Part shown: piece after piece, positions 30,556-38,904 of the stretch
Layout: each line of letters starts with the position of its first letter
Position numbering within the stretch: position 1 is the stretch's first letter
From: an uncultured Eubacteriales bacterium
GTDB taxonomy: Bacteria; Bacillota; Clostridia; Peptostreptococcales; Anaerovoracaceae
DNA length: 64,000 nucleotides
NCBI GenBank assembly: GCA_900542295.1
Contig: UQNJ01000012.1
Coordinates: 1-64,000, forward strand
Reading direction: 5' to 3'
Notes under the pieces: model-generated
The model's input: only the letters and a program-made list of their open reading frames with translations
Database searches by the model: none
What the model was told of the DNA's origin: nothing
Made by a program: the position numbers and the translations under genes

Positions 30556-30596
30556 AAAAAATGCGAAGCTTATTTCAGAAAGCTTCGCATTTTTTC
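30556..30596. terminator. Bidirectional terminator between the kinase and GNAT genes
   Basis: Arms AAAAATGCGAAGCTT / AAGCTTCGCATTTTT around a TATTTCAG-type loop. A and T runs on both sides suit both convergent transcripts. Confidence 0.85.
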
Positions 30597-30619
30597 TGTT
30601 GTTATGTTAAATAAAATCG

Positions 30620-31138
30620 TTACCCATTCTGTCCATGAGATAGCAGCTTGTCATATGCTATTCGGCAGCCTCCTTGGAAAAATACTGTGCCGCAATGTGT
30701 AAACCCATGTTTTTCAATGATATGCTGCATTCTTTTGTTTTCAAAGCCTGTGTCCAAGCGAATACAGGTTATATCGTTTTTCAGACAGAACTCTTCGGCT
30801 AACCGGAATATAGTATCAGAAAGCCCCGAATTTCTGAAATCACTTTTCACTGATAATCTGTGAATAACCGCATATTTGCTGTCGGTATGCCAATGGCCTT
30901 CAATTGAGTCATATGCGGGTTCTCCTGAAAAGTCTATACACATATAGGCGGCGATTTTGCTGCCTTTCTTGATAACATAACCCTTTTGAGACATTATGTC
31001 CTCACTAACAGTATCTATATTCGGATATTCTGCTGTCCACTGAACGAACCCTTGAGCCTGCTGGAATTTTCTTCCGTCATCTACTATTCTGTAGCATAAA
31101 GGGATGTCATTATCTGTTGCCTTTTCCAATGTATACAT
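30620..31138 (-). CDS. GNAT-family N-acetyltransferase
   Basis: 172 residues with the GNAT fold: VDDGRKFQQAQGFVQW at the N terminus, the acetyl-CoA loop region HRLSVKSDFRNSGLSDTIFRLAEEFC, and GFTHCGTVFFQGG at the end. The substrate is not predictable. It lies 14 bases downstream of nadE on the same strand. Confidence 0.85.
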   Translation of the reverse strand: MYTLEKATDNDIPLCYRIVDDGRKFQQAQGFVQWTAEYPNIDTVSEDIMSQKGYVIKKGSKIAAYMCIDFSGEPAYDSIEGHWHTDSKYAVIHRLSVKSDFRNSGLSDTIFRLAEEFCLKNDITCIRLDTGFENKRMQHIIEKHGFTHCGTVFFQGGCRIAYDKLLSHGQNG

Positions 31139-31152
31139 AGATGCCTTCCTGT

Positions 31153-31923
31153 TCAGTCTGTTGATATTTGAGGATCATACTCGAAGCAGTCCATGAATTT
31201 CAGCTTGAACCGGTTGATGTTGTGAAGCCGGTCTATGCGGGCCTTTGTTTCAGCATCATCTATCTGACCGGTTCTTATATATCTGTCAAGAACTGCATAT
31301 GTGAAGCCTAAATTTTCTTCGTCTGTTTTAGGCTGCAAACCATCTATAGGAGTCTTGTCCACAAACATCGAAGGAAGTCCCAACTCACGACCTATAGCCT
31401 TTACCTCCTGTACGGTAAATTTGCTGAGAGGACTGAAATCACCTGCACCATCTCCGTATCTTGTAGCATACCCCACCCAATCTTCGCTCAAGTTGCATGT
31501 ATTGGCTACACGACCGTTGCATGACTGAGATACTGCATAAGTAGCCGCCATTCTCAGTCTTGGAGGAAGATTTGTGACTGTCTGAGCTGCAACATCAGGC
31601 AGAGCTGCGTTGATTTGGTTCATCAGTCCGTTGAAACAATCTTCAATATTTATCTCGTAATGCTTTATGCCAAGGTGGGAGACAAGAGCGAGGGAAACAT
31701 CAATATCAAACTGTTTTCCCTTTGGTAGGAGAACACCGATTACCCGGTCTTTTCCTAATGCTTCCACACATAAAGCGGCTACTACGGAGCTGTCTTTGCC
31801 ACCTGAGACAGCAACTATTGCATTGCAGCCCGGACCGTTGGAATCAAACCATTCTCTTATCCAGTTAATTATATCTTTTGTGGCTTTTTGTGCATTAAAT
31901 TTATTATTCAAATCTGAACTCAT
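31153..31923 (-). CDS. nadE: NAD synthetase, ammonia-dependent
   Basis: Amidates nicotinate adenine dinucleotide to NAD with ATP and ammonia. 256 residues, normal for the short ammonia-dependent form. The PP-loop is AVSGGKDSSVVAALC near residue 37; DFSPLSKFTVQEVKAI and DKTPIDGLQPKTDEENLGF are conserved substrate segments. The frame is open to 32022, but CGGAGG lies 8 bases before the ATG at 31923. Confidence 0.93.
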   Translation of the reverse strand: MSSDLNNKFNAQKATKDIINWIREWFDSNGPGCNAIVAVSGGKDSSVVAALCVEALGKDRVIGVLLPKGKQFDIDVSLALVSHLGIKHYEINIEDCFNGLMNQINAALPDVAAQTVTNLPPRLRMAATYAVSQSCNGRVANTCNLSEDWVGYATRYGDGAGDFSPLSKFTVQEVKAIGRELGLPSMFVDKTPIDGLQPKTDEENLGFTYAVLDRYIRTGQIDDAETKARIDRLHNINRFKLKFMDCFEYDPQISTD

Positions 31924-32190
31924 ATTAATATCCTCCGCTGATATGTTGTCGGTAATAATATTATTGTATGTATTTTTAAGATAAAAATCAAGAATCAATT
32001 GCAAAGGAAGACACAAGAACACTTAACTTATTAGAATAATCAATTGCAGATGCCTGTTCAAAAGTAAAGGAATGTCAAAAGATGTAAGCTTTATCGCTTG
32101 CGGCAGAGTGCCTTTTGTATTATAATAAATAAAACCACAGAAAGCAAAAGAGCAGGCTTACATAGGCGGCCTGTCACCGGAAAGGACTAT

Positions 32191-33162
32191 ATGAAAGAAA
32201 TTTTTATAAGTGATTTGCGAAAAGATAATGAAGTGACGGAATTCTTTATGGCTAAGACTATAGCAATAAAGGTAGGATCAAACGGAAAGCAATATTTGGA
32301 TATAACATTGGCCGACAAGACCGGTGAAATATCAGGCAAAAAGTGGGATGTAAGCGATTCAGAATATCAGTCTCTCAAGGAGATAGAAGAAAAGTCGATA
32401 GTAAAAATAAAAGGAATCGTTACAGAATGGGCAGGGCAGCTTCAGCTTAGAATACAGAGAATACGAGTGGCAGTGCCTGAAGACAGCCGTGAAATGAGAG
32501 ATTTTGTAAAAGCGGCGCCGGAAGAGCCAAAGGCAATGTATGATTATATATACAGTATAGCCGAAAGCATGAAGGATACTGACCTTAGACGTTTATGCCT
32601 TAAGATATTAAATGACAACAGAGAAAAGATGATGTATTATCCGGCGGCACAGAAGAATCATCATGCAGAGCTTGGCGGGCTTTTGTACCACCTCAAGCGT
32701 ATGCTCATGACAGGAGAACGTGTATGCGAAGTATATACAAATCTAAATAAAGATCTTGTGTGCACAGGAGTTATAGTACATGACATAGAAAAATTAAACG
32801 AAATAATGGCAGGCAATGACGGTATAGCCACGGGTTACTCTTTTGAAGGACAAATGTTGGGTCATATTGTACAAGGCGTGGCAGCAATAGACAGGCTTAC
32901 AAGAGAACTTGATTTTCCTCGAGAAAAGGCAATCATGATAGAGCATATGATATTGACTCATCACTATGAGCCGGAATTCGGAAGTCCCAAGAAACCTCTT
33001 TTCCCTGAGGCCGAAGTGCTCCATTATCTTGATGTTTTAGATGCAAGGATGTTTGATATGCAGGATGCACTTGCATCGACAGAGCCGGGAACTTTCAGCG
33101 AGCGTGTGTGGGCGCTGGAGAACAGGAAAATATATAAACCCAGTGAAGGAGAAGGAAAGTAA
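32191..33162 (+). CDS. yhaM: 3'-5' exoribonuclease YhaM-type (OB-fold plus HD domain)
   Basis: 323 residues: an N-terminal OB-fold nucleic-acid binding domain (residues 1-90) and an HD hydrolase domain (NHHAELGGLLYH, VIVHDIEKLNE). YhaM trims RNA and DNA 3' ends in Firmicutes. The frame opens at 32098, but GAAAGG precedes the ATG at 32191 and the family length fits. The stop overlaps the next start by one base. Confidence 0.9.
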   Translation: MKEIFISDLRKDNEVTEFFMAKTIAIKVGSNGKQYLDITLADKTGEISGKKWDVSDSEYQSLKEIEEKSIVKIKGIVTEWAGQLQLRIQRIRVAVPEDSREMRDFVKAAPEEPKAMYDYIYSIAESMKDTDLRRLCLKILNDNREKMMYYPAAQKNHHAELGGLLYHLKRMLMTGERVCEVYTNLNKDLVCTGVIVHDIEKLNEIMAGNDGIATGYSFEGQMLGHIVQGVAAIDRLTRELDFPREKAIMIEHMILTHHYEPEFGSPKKPLFPEAEVLHYLDVLDARMFDMQDALASTEPGTFSERVWALENRKIYKPSEGEGK

Positions 33163-34484
33163 TGTTAGTAAAATTGCCTAAAGAGGTAGGAAGAATAATG
33201 GGGGCTTTGCAGCAGGAGGGCTTTACAGCATATGTGGTCGGTGAATGTATATCTGACTTTATGACGGGCAACAAACCTGTGGGATGGGATATAATTACTG
33301 ATGCAAGACTTGAAGACATGAAGAAAATTTTTCCTGAAGCAGAAGTTTTCAGTGAGAAATTTGAGGTTCTCAGATTTGAATATATTGAAGAAATAAAAGA
33401 TAAGGAAGGCGATATCGAGGGCGAAAATGGAATCATAATTGATTTGGCGGCATACAGAGGAGGCACAGGTTATGAACAGGGACGATTGACTGAGGCTTCG
33501 TATGTTCCTACTGTAGAGGAAGATCTTGCGTGCAGAGATTTTACGGTAAATGCCATAGCTGAAAGCCATAATCAACTTATTGACCCGTATAACGGAAGAG
33601 AGGATATAAAGAATAAACTGATAAGAACTGTTGGAGATGCTGAAGTTCGTTTTCGTGAAGACCCTCTGAGAATGTTAAGAGCCATAAGAATGGCGTCGGA
33701 ACTTGATTTTGACCTTCATCAGTCTGTATATCAGGCTATTGTTGCAAACCACAATCTTCTGAAAACTACTTCAATGACAAGAATCAGAGATGAATTTACC
33801 GGTATTCTTTCTGCTCCTGCGGCAGGGAAGGGCTTGTCTATGCTGCTTGATACCGGACTGATTTCAGATATAATAGGTCAGGATGTAGTAGATCGGCTGA
33901 ACAAGAGAGAGATGCAGGATCTTACAACACTGAGCAAAAATATTGATAGAACACAGCGTGTCGAAGACAGAAGACTTGGTCTGTTCTTTTCGTGCATAGA
34001 TAAAAAGAAAATCAGAGGTGCAATCGACAGACTTAATTTTGATGAGCCTACACATCAGCATATGATAGATGTTATAAATGACATGCCTAAGCTCTATTTT
34101 ACTGTAAACAAGCCGGCTCTTAAGAAATTCATATATCAGAGAGGCATGGAAAGGTATGAATTTTTGCTTAGCATGGAAAAAGCACAGAGAATTGTATTCG
34201 ATTACGATTCAGAGACTAAAATCAAGAGTAAAATATATATGCTGGAAGAAATAAGGCATTTTGGAGAACCGATATTTCCTGATGAGCTTAAAATTGATGA
34301 GAATGATTTGATTGCAGCCGGAATCTGCACGGAAGAAAATGCGGAAAATATGCTTTGTATGCTCACCGAAGAAATTCATACTCATCCTCGTAAGAATACG
34401 AGAGAAGAATTACTTAAGCTTGCCAGACTTTACAGCAAAAATAAATTAGCTGCCAAATTGAGAGGTATACACTGGACCAGGTAG
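33162..34484 (+). CDS. CCA tRNA nucleotidyltransferase / poly(A) polymerase family protein with altered catalytic motif
   Basis: 440 residues of the class II nucleotidyltransferase fold. The later motifs are good (EDLACRDFTVNAIA, VRFREDPLRMLRAIRMASEL). The catalytic head is changed: the usual GGxVRD motif reads G27-E-C-I-S-D32, and the DxD metal pair reads G41-W-D43, so the first aspartate is missing. The family adds CCA or poly(A) to RNA 3' ends. Activity of this copy is doubtful; a role in RNA binding is possible. It lies between yhaM and recD2 in one operon. Confidence 0.75.
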   Translation: MLVKLPKEVGRIMGALQQEGFTAYVVGECISDFMTGNKPVGWDIITDARLEDMKKIFPEAEVFSEKFEVLRFEYIEEIKDKEGDIEGENGIIIDLAAYRGGTGYEQGRLTEASYVPTVEEDLACRDFTVNAIAESHNQLIDPYNGREDIKNKLIRTVGDAEVRFREDPLRMLRAIRMASELDFDLHQSVYQAIVANHNLLKTTSMTRIRDEFTGILSAPAAGKGLSMLLDTGLISDIIGQDVVDRLNKREMQDLTTLSKNIDRTQRVEDRRLGLFFSCIDKKKIRGAIDRLNFDEPTHQHMIDVINDMPKLYFTVNKPALKKFIYQRGMERYEFLLSMEKAQRIVFDYDSETKIKSKIYMLEEIRHFGEPIFPDELKIDENDLIAAGICTEENAENMLCMLTEEIHTHPRKNTREELLKLARLYSKNKLAAKLRGIHWTR

Positions 34485-34494
34485 CATCGGAAGT

Positions 34495-36294
34495 ATGGAA
34501 AACATAGATAGAAATCAAACAATAACAAAAATAAGCCAGGTCACCCCGGAGGTGACCTTGTTTTTACGAAAATTAGGATTTTCAAATTATTACATAATTA
34601 AAATTTTTGCACTTGTAGGAGATGCGGCAGTAGCATTGACAGAAGATAATCCTTACTGGCTGCTTGACGAATTTCCGGCTATGAAATTTGAAAAGGCAGA
34701 CAGAGCGGCTGAGGCCATGGGCATGGAAACAGACAACATGTACAGGATAGAAGCTGCAATAAGGCATGGATTGTCTCTGCATGTGAATAACGGCAATACC
34801 TTTGTTCCTGCCCGTGAATTTTATGAACAGATAGCAGGTTTTTTAGATTTGAGCAGTGAAATTATTGAGGACGTTGCCGAAGATATGGCTCTTGCAGGGG
34901 ACTTACAGCTAACGATTATCAATGGAACAGAAGTACTGTATTTTTACGGATATTACAGAACGGAGTGTCAGATTGTAAGCAAAATGAGGGAAATGGCTGA
35001 AACTGAACTGACACCGGTTGCAGGAAATACGGAGGCTGCCATTAAAAAAGCGGAAAGCATGACGGCAACAGTTCTTTCCGAGCAGCAGCAGGAAGCTGTA
35101 AAAAATTCTCTTAAATATAGTGTTTCCATAATAACAGGCGGTCCGGGAACGGGAAAGACCACCATTATTGAGATACTGGTAAAAATTATGGAAGAAAGTG
35201 GTTTGAGCGTTGCAGTTGCAGCGCCTACAGGTCGTGCCGCAAAGAGAATAACCGAAGCCGGAGGTAAAGAAGCTGTTACAGTGCACAGACTTCTCGAATA
35301 TTACTATGACGATGAAACCGAAACGATGGCTTTTGGGAGAAACGCATCCAATCCTCTGGATTATGACGTAGTGATAATTGACGAAAGCTCTATGATAGAC
35401 CTTATGCTTATGGGGGCATTGTGCCGTGCCCTTAAAGAAAACAGCAGGCTGATAATGACAGGAGATAAAGACCAGCTGCCGTCTGTAGGAGCCGGAAATG
35501 TTCTTGGGGATTTGATAGACAGCGGATATATACATACATCAAGACTTACGGAAGTATTCAGACAAAAGGCTGAAAGCAACATAGTTATAAATGCTCACAG
35601 GATAAACAACGGACAGTATCCCGAGTACGGCAGGGATTTTGTTCTGGTCAAGGCAGACAAACAAAAGGACATATTGGAAAAGACTGTAAAAATAGCTTCA
35701 TCTTTGCCGGTATGGCAGGTACAGGTGATAACTCCCACAAAAAAGGGAATATTGGGAAGTGCAAACCTTAATGAAAACTTGCAGAAGGTATTTAATCCGC
35801 CTGAAAAGGCCAAAACGGAGATGGTTTTCGGAAATAAGACATTCCGTGTCGGAGACAGGGTAATGCAGATTAAAAATAATTACAGGCTGGAATATAACAA
35901 AAAAAACGGCAAGTCCGGCAAAGGAATTTTTAACGGGGAAATGGGAGTGATATCAGCTGTTCATCCGGATGAAGGGAAGCTGACAGTTGAATATGATGAC
36001 GAAAGATGGGTACAGTACCCTTATATACAGCTTGACGAAATAGAGCTGGCCTATGCGATAACGGTACACAAGAGCCAGGGGAGTGAATTTCCGAATGTTA
36101 TAATACCTATGAGCTGGTTTCCTCCTGCTCTTGCTACTAAAAATCTCATATATACAGCTGTAACAAGGGGTAAAGAACGAGTTGTGATAGTTGGCAGCGG
36201 AGATTATCTTAATGCAATGATTGAAAATGTACAGAGCGGAAAACGAAATTCCGGGCTTAAGGAGCGGCTTATAAAAGTTTATGAAGGGATTTGA
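34495..36294 (+). CDS. RecD2-like ATP-dependent DNA helicase, short form
   Basis: 599 residues, shorter than the usual RecD2 (about 740). It begins with the helix-hairpin-helix region (SQVTPEVTLFLRKLGFSNYYIIKIFA), so the N-terminal OB-like domain is absent. Walker A is G215-GPGTGKTT, Walker B VIIDESSMIDL, and the SF1B C-terminal motif YAITVHKSQGSEF is intact. RecD2 is a 5'-3' helicase in repair. The start ATG is 10 bases past the upstream stop. Confidence 0.88.
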   Translation: MENIDRNQTITKISQVTPEVTLFLRKLGFSNYYIIKIFALVGDAAVALTEDNPYWLLDEFPAMKFEKADRAAEAMGMETDNMYRIEAAIRHGLSLHVNNGNTFVPAREFYEQIAGFLDLSSEIIEDVAEDMALAGDLQLTIINGTEVLYFYGYYRTECQIVSKMREMAETELTPVAGNTEAAIKKAESMTATVLSEQQQEAVKNSLKYSVSIITGGPGTGKTTIIEILVKIMEESGLSVAVAAPTGRAAKRITEAGGKEAVTVHRLLEYYYDDETETMAFGRNASNPLDYDVVIIDESSMIDLMLMGALCRALKENSRLIMTGDKDQLPSVGAGNVLGDLIDSGYIHTSRLTEVFRQKAESNIVINAHRINNGQYPEYGRDFVLVKADKQKDILEKTVKIASSLPVWQVQVITPTKKGILGSANLNENLQKVFNPPEKAKTEMVFGNKTFRVGDRVMQIKNNYRLEYNKKNGKSGKGIFNGEMGVISAVHPDEGKLTVEYDDERWVQYPYIQLDEIELAYAITVHKSQGSEFPNVIIPMSWFPPALATKNLIYTAVTRGKERVVIVGSGDYLNAMIENVQSGKRNSGLKERLIKVYEGI

Positions 36295-36295
36295 G

Positions 36296-37024
36296 ATGAA
36301 GATTTTGGATATAGTTAAAGACCTTGTGTTTCCACAGGGTCTTTATTGTAATTGCTGCGGCAAATATACAGATGGTAAGCGCAGTTATGGTCTTTGTGAC
36401 CACTGTATAAGACATATGACTTTTGAGACTGAAAGAATCTGCTTCCCCGACGATTGTCACGTAAGAGAGGGAATGGCGGCAATAAAATACGGTCTTTATG
36501 AAAAAAGGCTGATATTTTCTTTGAAATATAACGGAAAAACATACATAGCACCAGTATTGGCACAGATAATGTACGATGCTATGCTTAGTGAACTTGCCGA
36601 CAAAAGAAGCTGCAGGCTTCTTAAAGCGGATTTAATAGTACCTGTTCCTATAAGCAGAGAAAGGCTGAAAGAAAGAGGGTTTAATCAGATGGAAAGAGTA
36701 GGACAGCATTTAGCACGGCTGTCAGGCATACCAATGGAAGACAGGATTCCTAAAAGAATAAGGGAGACAAAGGCACAAAGAGCATTATCTCCTATGGAGC
36801 GAAAGAATAACATGAAGAATGCTTTTTCGATTGATTCTACAAAAGCCATGTGCTTGCAAGGGAAAAAGATATTGCTGATAGACGATATATATACTACCGG
36901 GGCAACTGCGTCAGAATGTTGCAGAGTAATGGCAGAGGCAGGAGCAGAAGAAATATATTTCTTGGCTGTTATGAGTGCAAACAAGAAAGAGAAGGTTAAT
37001 ATGCTAAAAAATAGTGTTATATGA
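36296..37024 (+). CDS. comF: ComF-family amidophosphoribosyltransferase-like protein
   Basis: 242 residues. An N-terminal zinc finger (CNCCGKYTDGKRSYGLCDHC) and a C-terminal PRTase domain with the PRPP loop ILLIDDIYTTGATASEC. ComF proteins take part in DNA uptake for transformation. The frame starts at 36281, but AAGGGATT precedes ATG 36296, just past the recD2 stop, so the latter is used. RecD2-ComF adjacency suggests DNA uptake or repair. Confidence 0.88.
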   Translation: MKILDIVKDLVFPQGLYCNCCGKYTDGKRSYGLCDHCIRHMTFETERICFPDDCHVREGMAAIKYGLYEKRLIFSLKYNGKTYIAPVLAQIMYDAMLSELADKRSCRLLKADLIVPVPISRERLKERGFNQMERVGQHLARLSGIPMEDRIPKRIRETKAQRALSPMERKNNMKNAFSIDSTKAMCLQGKKILLIDDIYTTGATASECCRVMAEAGAEEIYFLAVMSANKKEKVNMLKNSVI

Positions 37025-37037
37025 GAAAAAATATTTC

Positions 37038-37065
37038 TTGCAATATTTTGTTCAGATGTTAAAAT
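37038..37065 (+). promoter_or_regulatory. Promoter of the raiA-type RNA
   Basis: TTGCAA at 37038-37043 and TAAAAT at 37060-37065, spacer 16. The predicted start point at about 37072 coincides with the first base of the outer RNA helix. Confidence 0.5.
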
Positions 37066-37072
37066 AAAATGT

Positions 37073-37236
37073 GTTGTTCAGGTCTGTGGTTGAAAATCCA
37101 TGCCAGGTGCGGGCAAAAGGATCCACGTAAGCCGCCGGCAAAGATGAGGCGGTGATCATGGCGTACCTTAGAAGTAAGTCCTCCGCAAAGCGGATCAAGG
37201 CAAGTGTGGGGTCAAAGACCAGGTCAGCTGAACAAC
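37073..37236 (+). ncRNA. raiA-motif structured RNA
   Basis: A GC-rich island of about 164 bases between comF and hpf, with no reading frame. Its ends pair perfectly over nine bases, GTTGTTCAG at 37073-37081 with CTGAACAAC at 37228-37236, and internal segments include GCCGCCGGC and CCTCCGCAAAGCGG. Position directly upstream of the raiA/hpf gene, size and an enclosing stem are the hallmarks of the raiA motif described by comparative genomics in Clostridia. I recognise it by context and shape, not by alignment. Role uncertain; sporulation-related roles have been proposed for the RNA in clostridia. Confidence 0.75.
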
Positions 37237-37259
37237 ATTTTTACCTTTAACAAAAAGTC

Positions 37260-37322
37260 ATCAAGTATACATCAAGTATACATACAAAACACTTTTATTT
37301 TTTATTGTATTTGTGATATAAT
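37260..37322 (+). promoter_or_regulatory. hpf promoter region with tandem TCAAGTATACA repeat
   Basis: TCAAGTATACA occurs twice in tandem at 37261-37282. An extended -10 TGATATAAT lies at 37314-37322, about 28 bases before the start at 37350, just ahead of the AGGAGGTGATC ribosome binding site. Confidence 0.5.
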
Positions 37323-37349
37323 AAAAGAAAAGTACAGGAGGTGATCATA

Positions 37350-37877
37350 ATGAAGATCATCGTAACAGGCAAGAACATCAGTGTAAATGACAAAATCCAG
37401 GCAGCAATCGACAAGAAGTTTGAAAAATTGGGCAAGTATTTTGCGGATGATATCAAAGCCAATATAGTGATGCATCCTGAGAAGGCAAAAGTAAAGCTTG
37501 AGGCTACAATAGTAACTAAAGGTGCTATTTTCAGGGCAGAAGATGTTTCACAAGATATTTTTGACTGTATAGACATAGTGGCAGATAAACTGCAGAGCCA
37601 GATGTCCAAGTATAAGGGCAAAATGGTTAAGAAAAACAAATCCAACGAATCCGTTAGATTTGAGATGATACCGGAATTTGAAGAACCCCATGATGAGGGT
37701 AAGGTTGTGAAAACCAAAAGGTTCAGAATTACACCTATGACTGTAGATGAAGCAATTTTGCAGATGGAGCTTCTCCAACACAACTTTTTCGTCTTTCTGA
37801 ACATAGAGACGGACAATGTCAGCGTTGTTTACAGAAGACAGGATAAAGATTACGGAGTTCTGAATACAACATATTAA
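37350..37877 (+). CDS. hpf: Ribosome hibernation-promoting factor, long form
   Basis: 175 residues: an N-terminal RaiA/YfiA domain (MKIIVTGKNISVNDKIQAAIDKKFEKLGKYF) and a C-terminal dimerisation domain (VVKTKRFRITPMTVDEAILQMELLQHNFFVFLN). Long HPF joins two 70S ribosomes into inactive 100S dimers in stationary phase. The frame opens at GTG 37341, but that GTG is part of the ribosome binding site AGGAGGTGATC; ATG 37350 is the start. Confidence 0.95.
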   Translation: MKIIVTGKNISVNDKIQAAIDKKFEKLGKYFADDIKANIVMHPEKAKVKLEATIVTKGAIFRAEDVSQDIFDCIDIVADKLQSQMSKYKGKMVKKNKSNESVRFEMIPEFEEPHDEGKVVKTKRFRITPMTVDEAILQMELLQHNFFVFLNIETDNVSVVYRRQDKDYGVLNTTY

Positions 37878-37884
37878 AAGACAT

Positions 37885-37914
37885 GCCTCGGACCTTAAGG
37901 TCCGAGGCTTTTTT
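37885..37914 (+). terminator. Terminator of hpf
   Basis: Ten-base arms GCCTCGGACC / GGTCCGAGGC around TTAA, then TTTTTT. Confidence 0.9.
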
Positions 37915-37994
37915 CATGAAAAATTATCTGAACACTGCTCTGAGATTAACGGCAGTTACTGCCGATTTTTGATATGGCCTGTTACATTCTCTAC

Positions 37995-38023
37995 TTGAAA
38001 CCAACACATTTTCAAAGTATAAT
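37995..38023 (+). promoter_or_regulatory. SigA-type promoter of the cdaA operon
   Basis: TTGAAA at 37995-38000, 17-base spacer, TATAAT at 38018-38023, 35 bases before the cdaA start. Confidence 0.75.
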
Positions 38024-38058
38024 ATTAGTTAAGCCTAAATAAAGGATAATATTGAACT

Positions 38059-38904
38059 ATGGAAAATTTTTTAAACAATATAATGTCAAGCATCGGAATA
38101 ACAGATGTGCTTGATATATTGATCGTTGCATTTATAGCATATAAAGTGCTGGGATTTATCAGAGAGACAAGAGCTGAACAACTGGCAAAGGGACTGCTTG
38201 TATTAGTAGTTGCAACTGTATTGTCGGATGTTTTTCAGCTTTATACTTTACATTGGCTTCTTTCGGGATTTATGACAGTAGGTCTGATAGCTATAGTGGT
38301 AATATTTCAGCCGGAACTCAGAAGAGCTCTCGAACATCTGGGCCGCAGCAGGCTTAGCAATATAATGAGCGACATCGACAAGGAAGAGGCAAAACGCATG
38401 GTATCGGAAATAGTCAGAGCTATTGATACCATGTCTACATCCAAAACGGGAGCCCTCATGGTTATAGAGAGAGAGATAACGCTTAATGATATAGTAGAGA
38501 CGGGAACTGTCATAGATGCATCAATCTCGGCAGAGATGATTGGAAATATATTCTATGAAGGAGCACCGCTGCATGACGGAGCATTGATAATCAGAGCAGA
38601 CAGACTTTATGCTGCGGGATGCGTACTGCCATTGACTCAAAACAAGAACCTTAACAAAGAACTTGGTACAAGGCATAGAGCGGGAATAGGAATAACGGAA
38701 AATTCAGATGCACTCGTAATTATTGTATCTGAAGAAACAGGTGTAGTTTCTGTCGCTCAGAACGGACAGCTTACGAGATTCATAGAAACAAAAAAAATAG
38801 AAAAGATGCTCTTAAGTATGTATTTGCAGGAGGATAAAAAAGGATTTTGGTCTGATAAGATAGGTAAAGTGTTTAACAGGGGTGACAAAGATGCTGAAAA
38901 GTAA
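38059..38904 (+). CDS. cdaA: Diadenylate cyclase CdaA
   Basis: Synthesises cyclic di-AMP from two ATP at the membrane; the product controls potassium and cell-wall homeostasis. 281 residues: membrane helices (about 14-85) followed by the DAC domain with catalytic D173-G-A175 and R205-H-R207. First gene of the conserved cdaA-cdaR-glmM operon; its end overlaps cdaR. Confidence 0.95.
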   Translation: MENFLNNIMSSIGITDVLDILIVAFIAYKVLGFIRETRAEQLAKGLLVLVVATVLSDVFQLYTLHWLLSGFMTVGLIAIVVIFQPELRRALEHLGRSRLSNIMSDIDKEEAKRMVSEIVRAIDTMSTSKTGALMVIEREITLNDIVETGTVIDASISAEMIGNIFYEGAPLHDGALIIRADRLYAAGCVLPLTQNKNLNKELGTRHRAGIGITENSDALVIIVSEETGVVSVAQNGQLTRFIETKKIEKMLLSMYLQEDKKGFWSDKIGKVFNRGDKDAEK

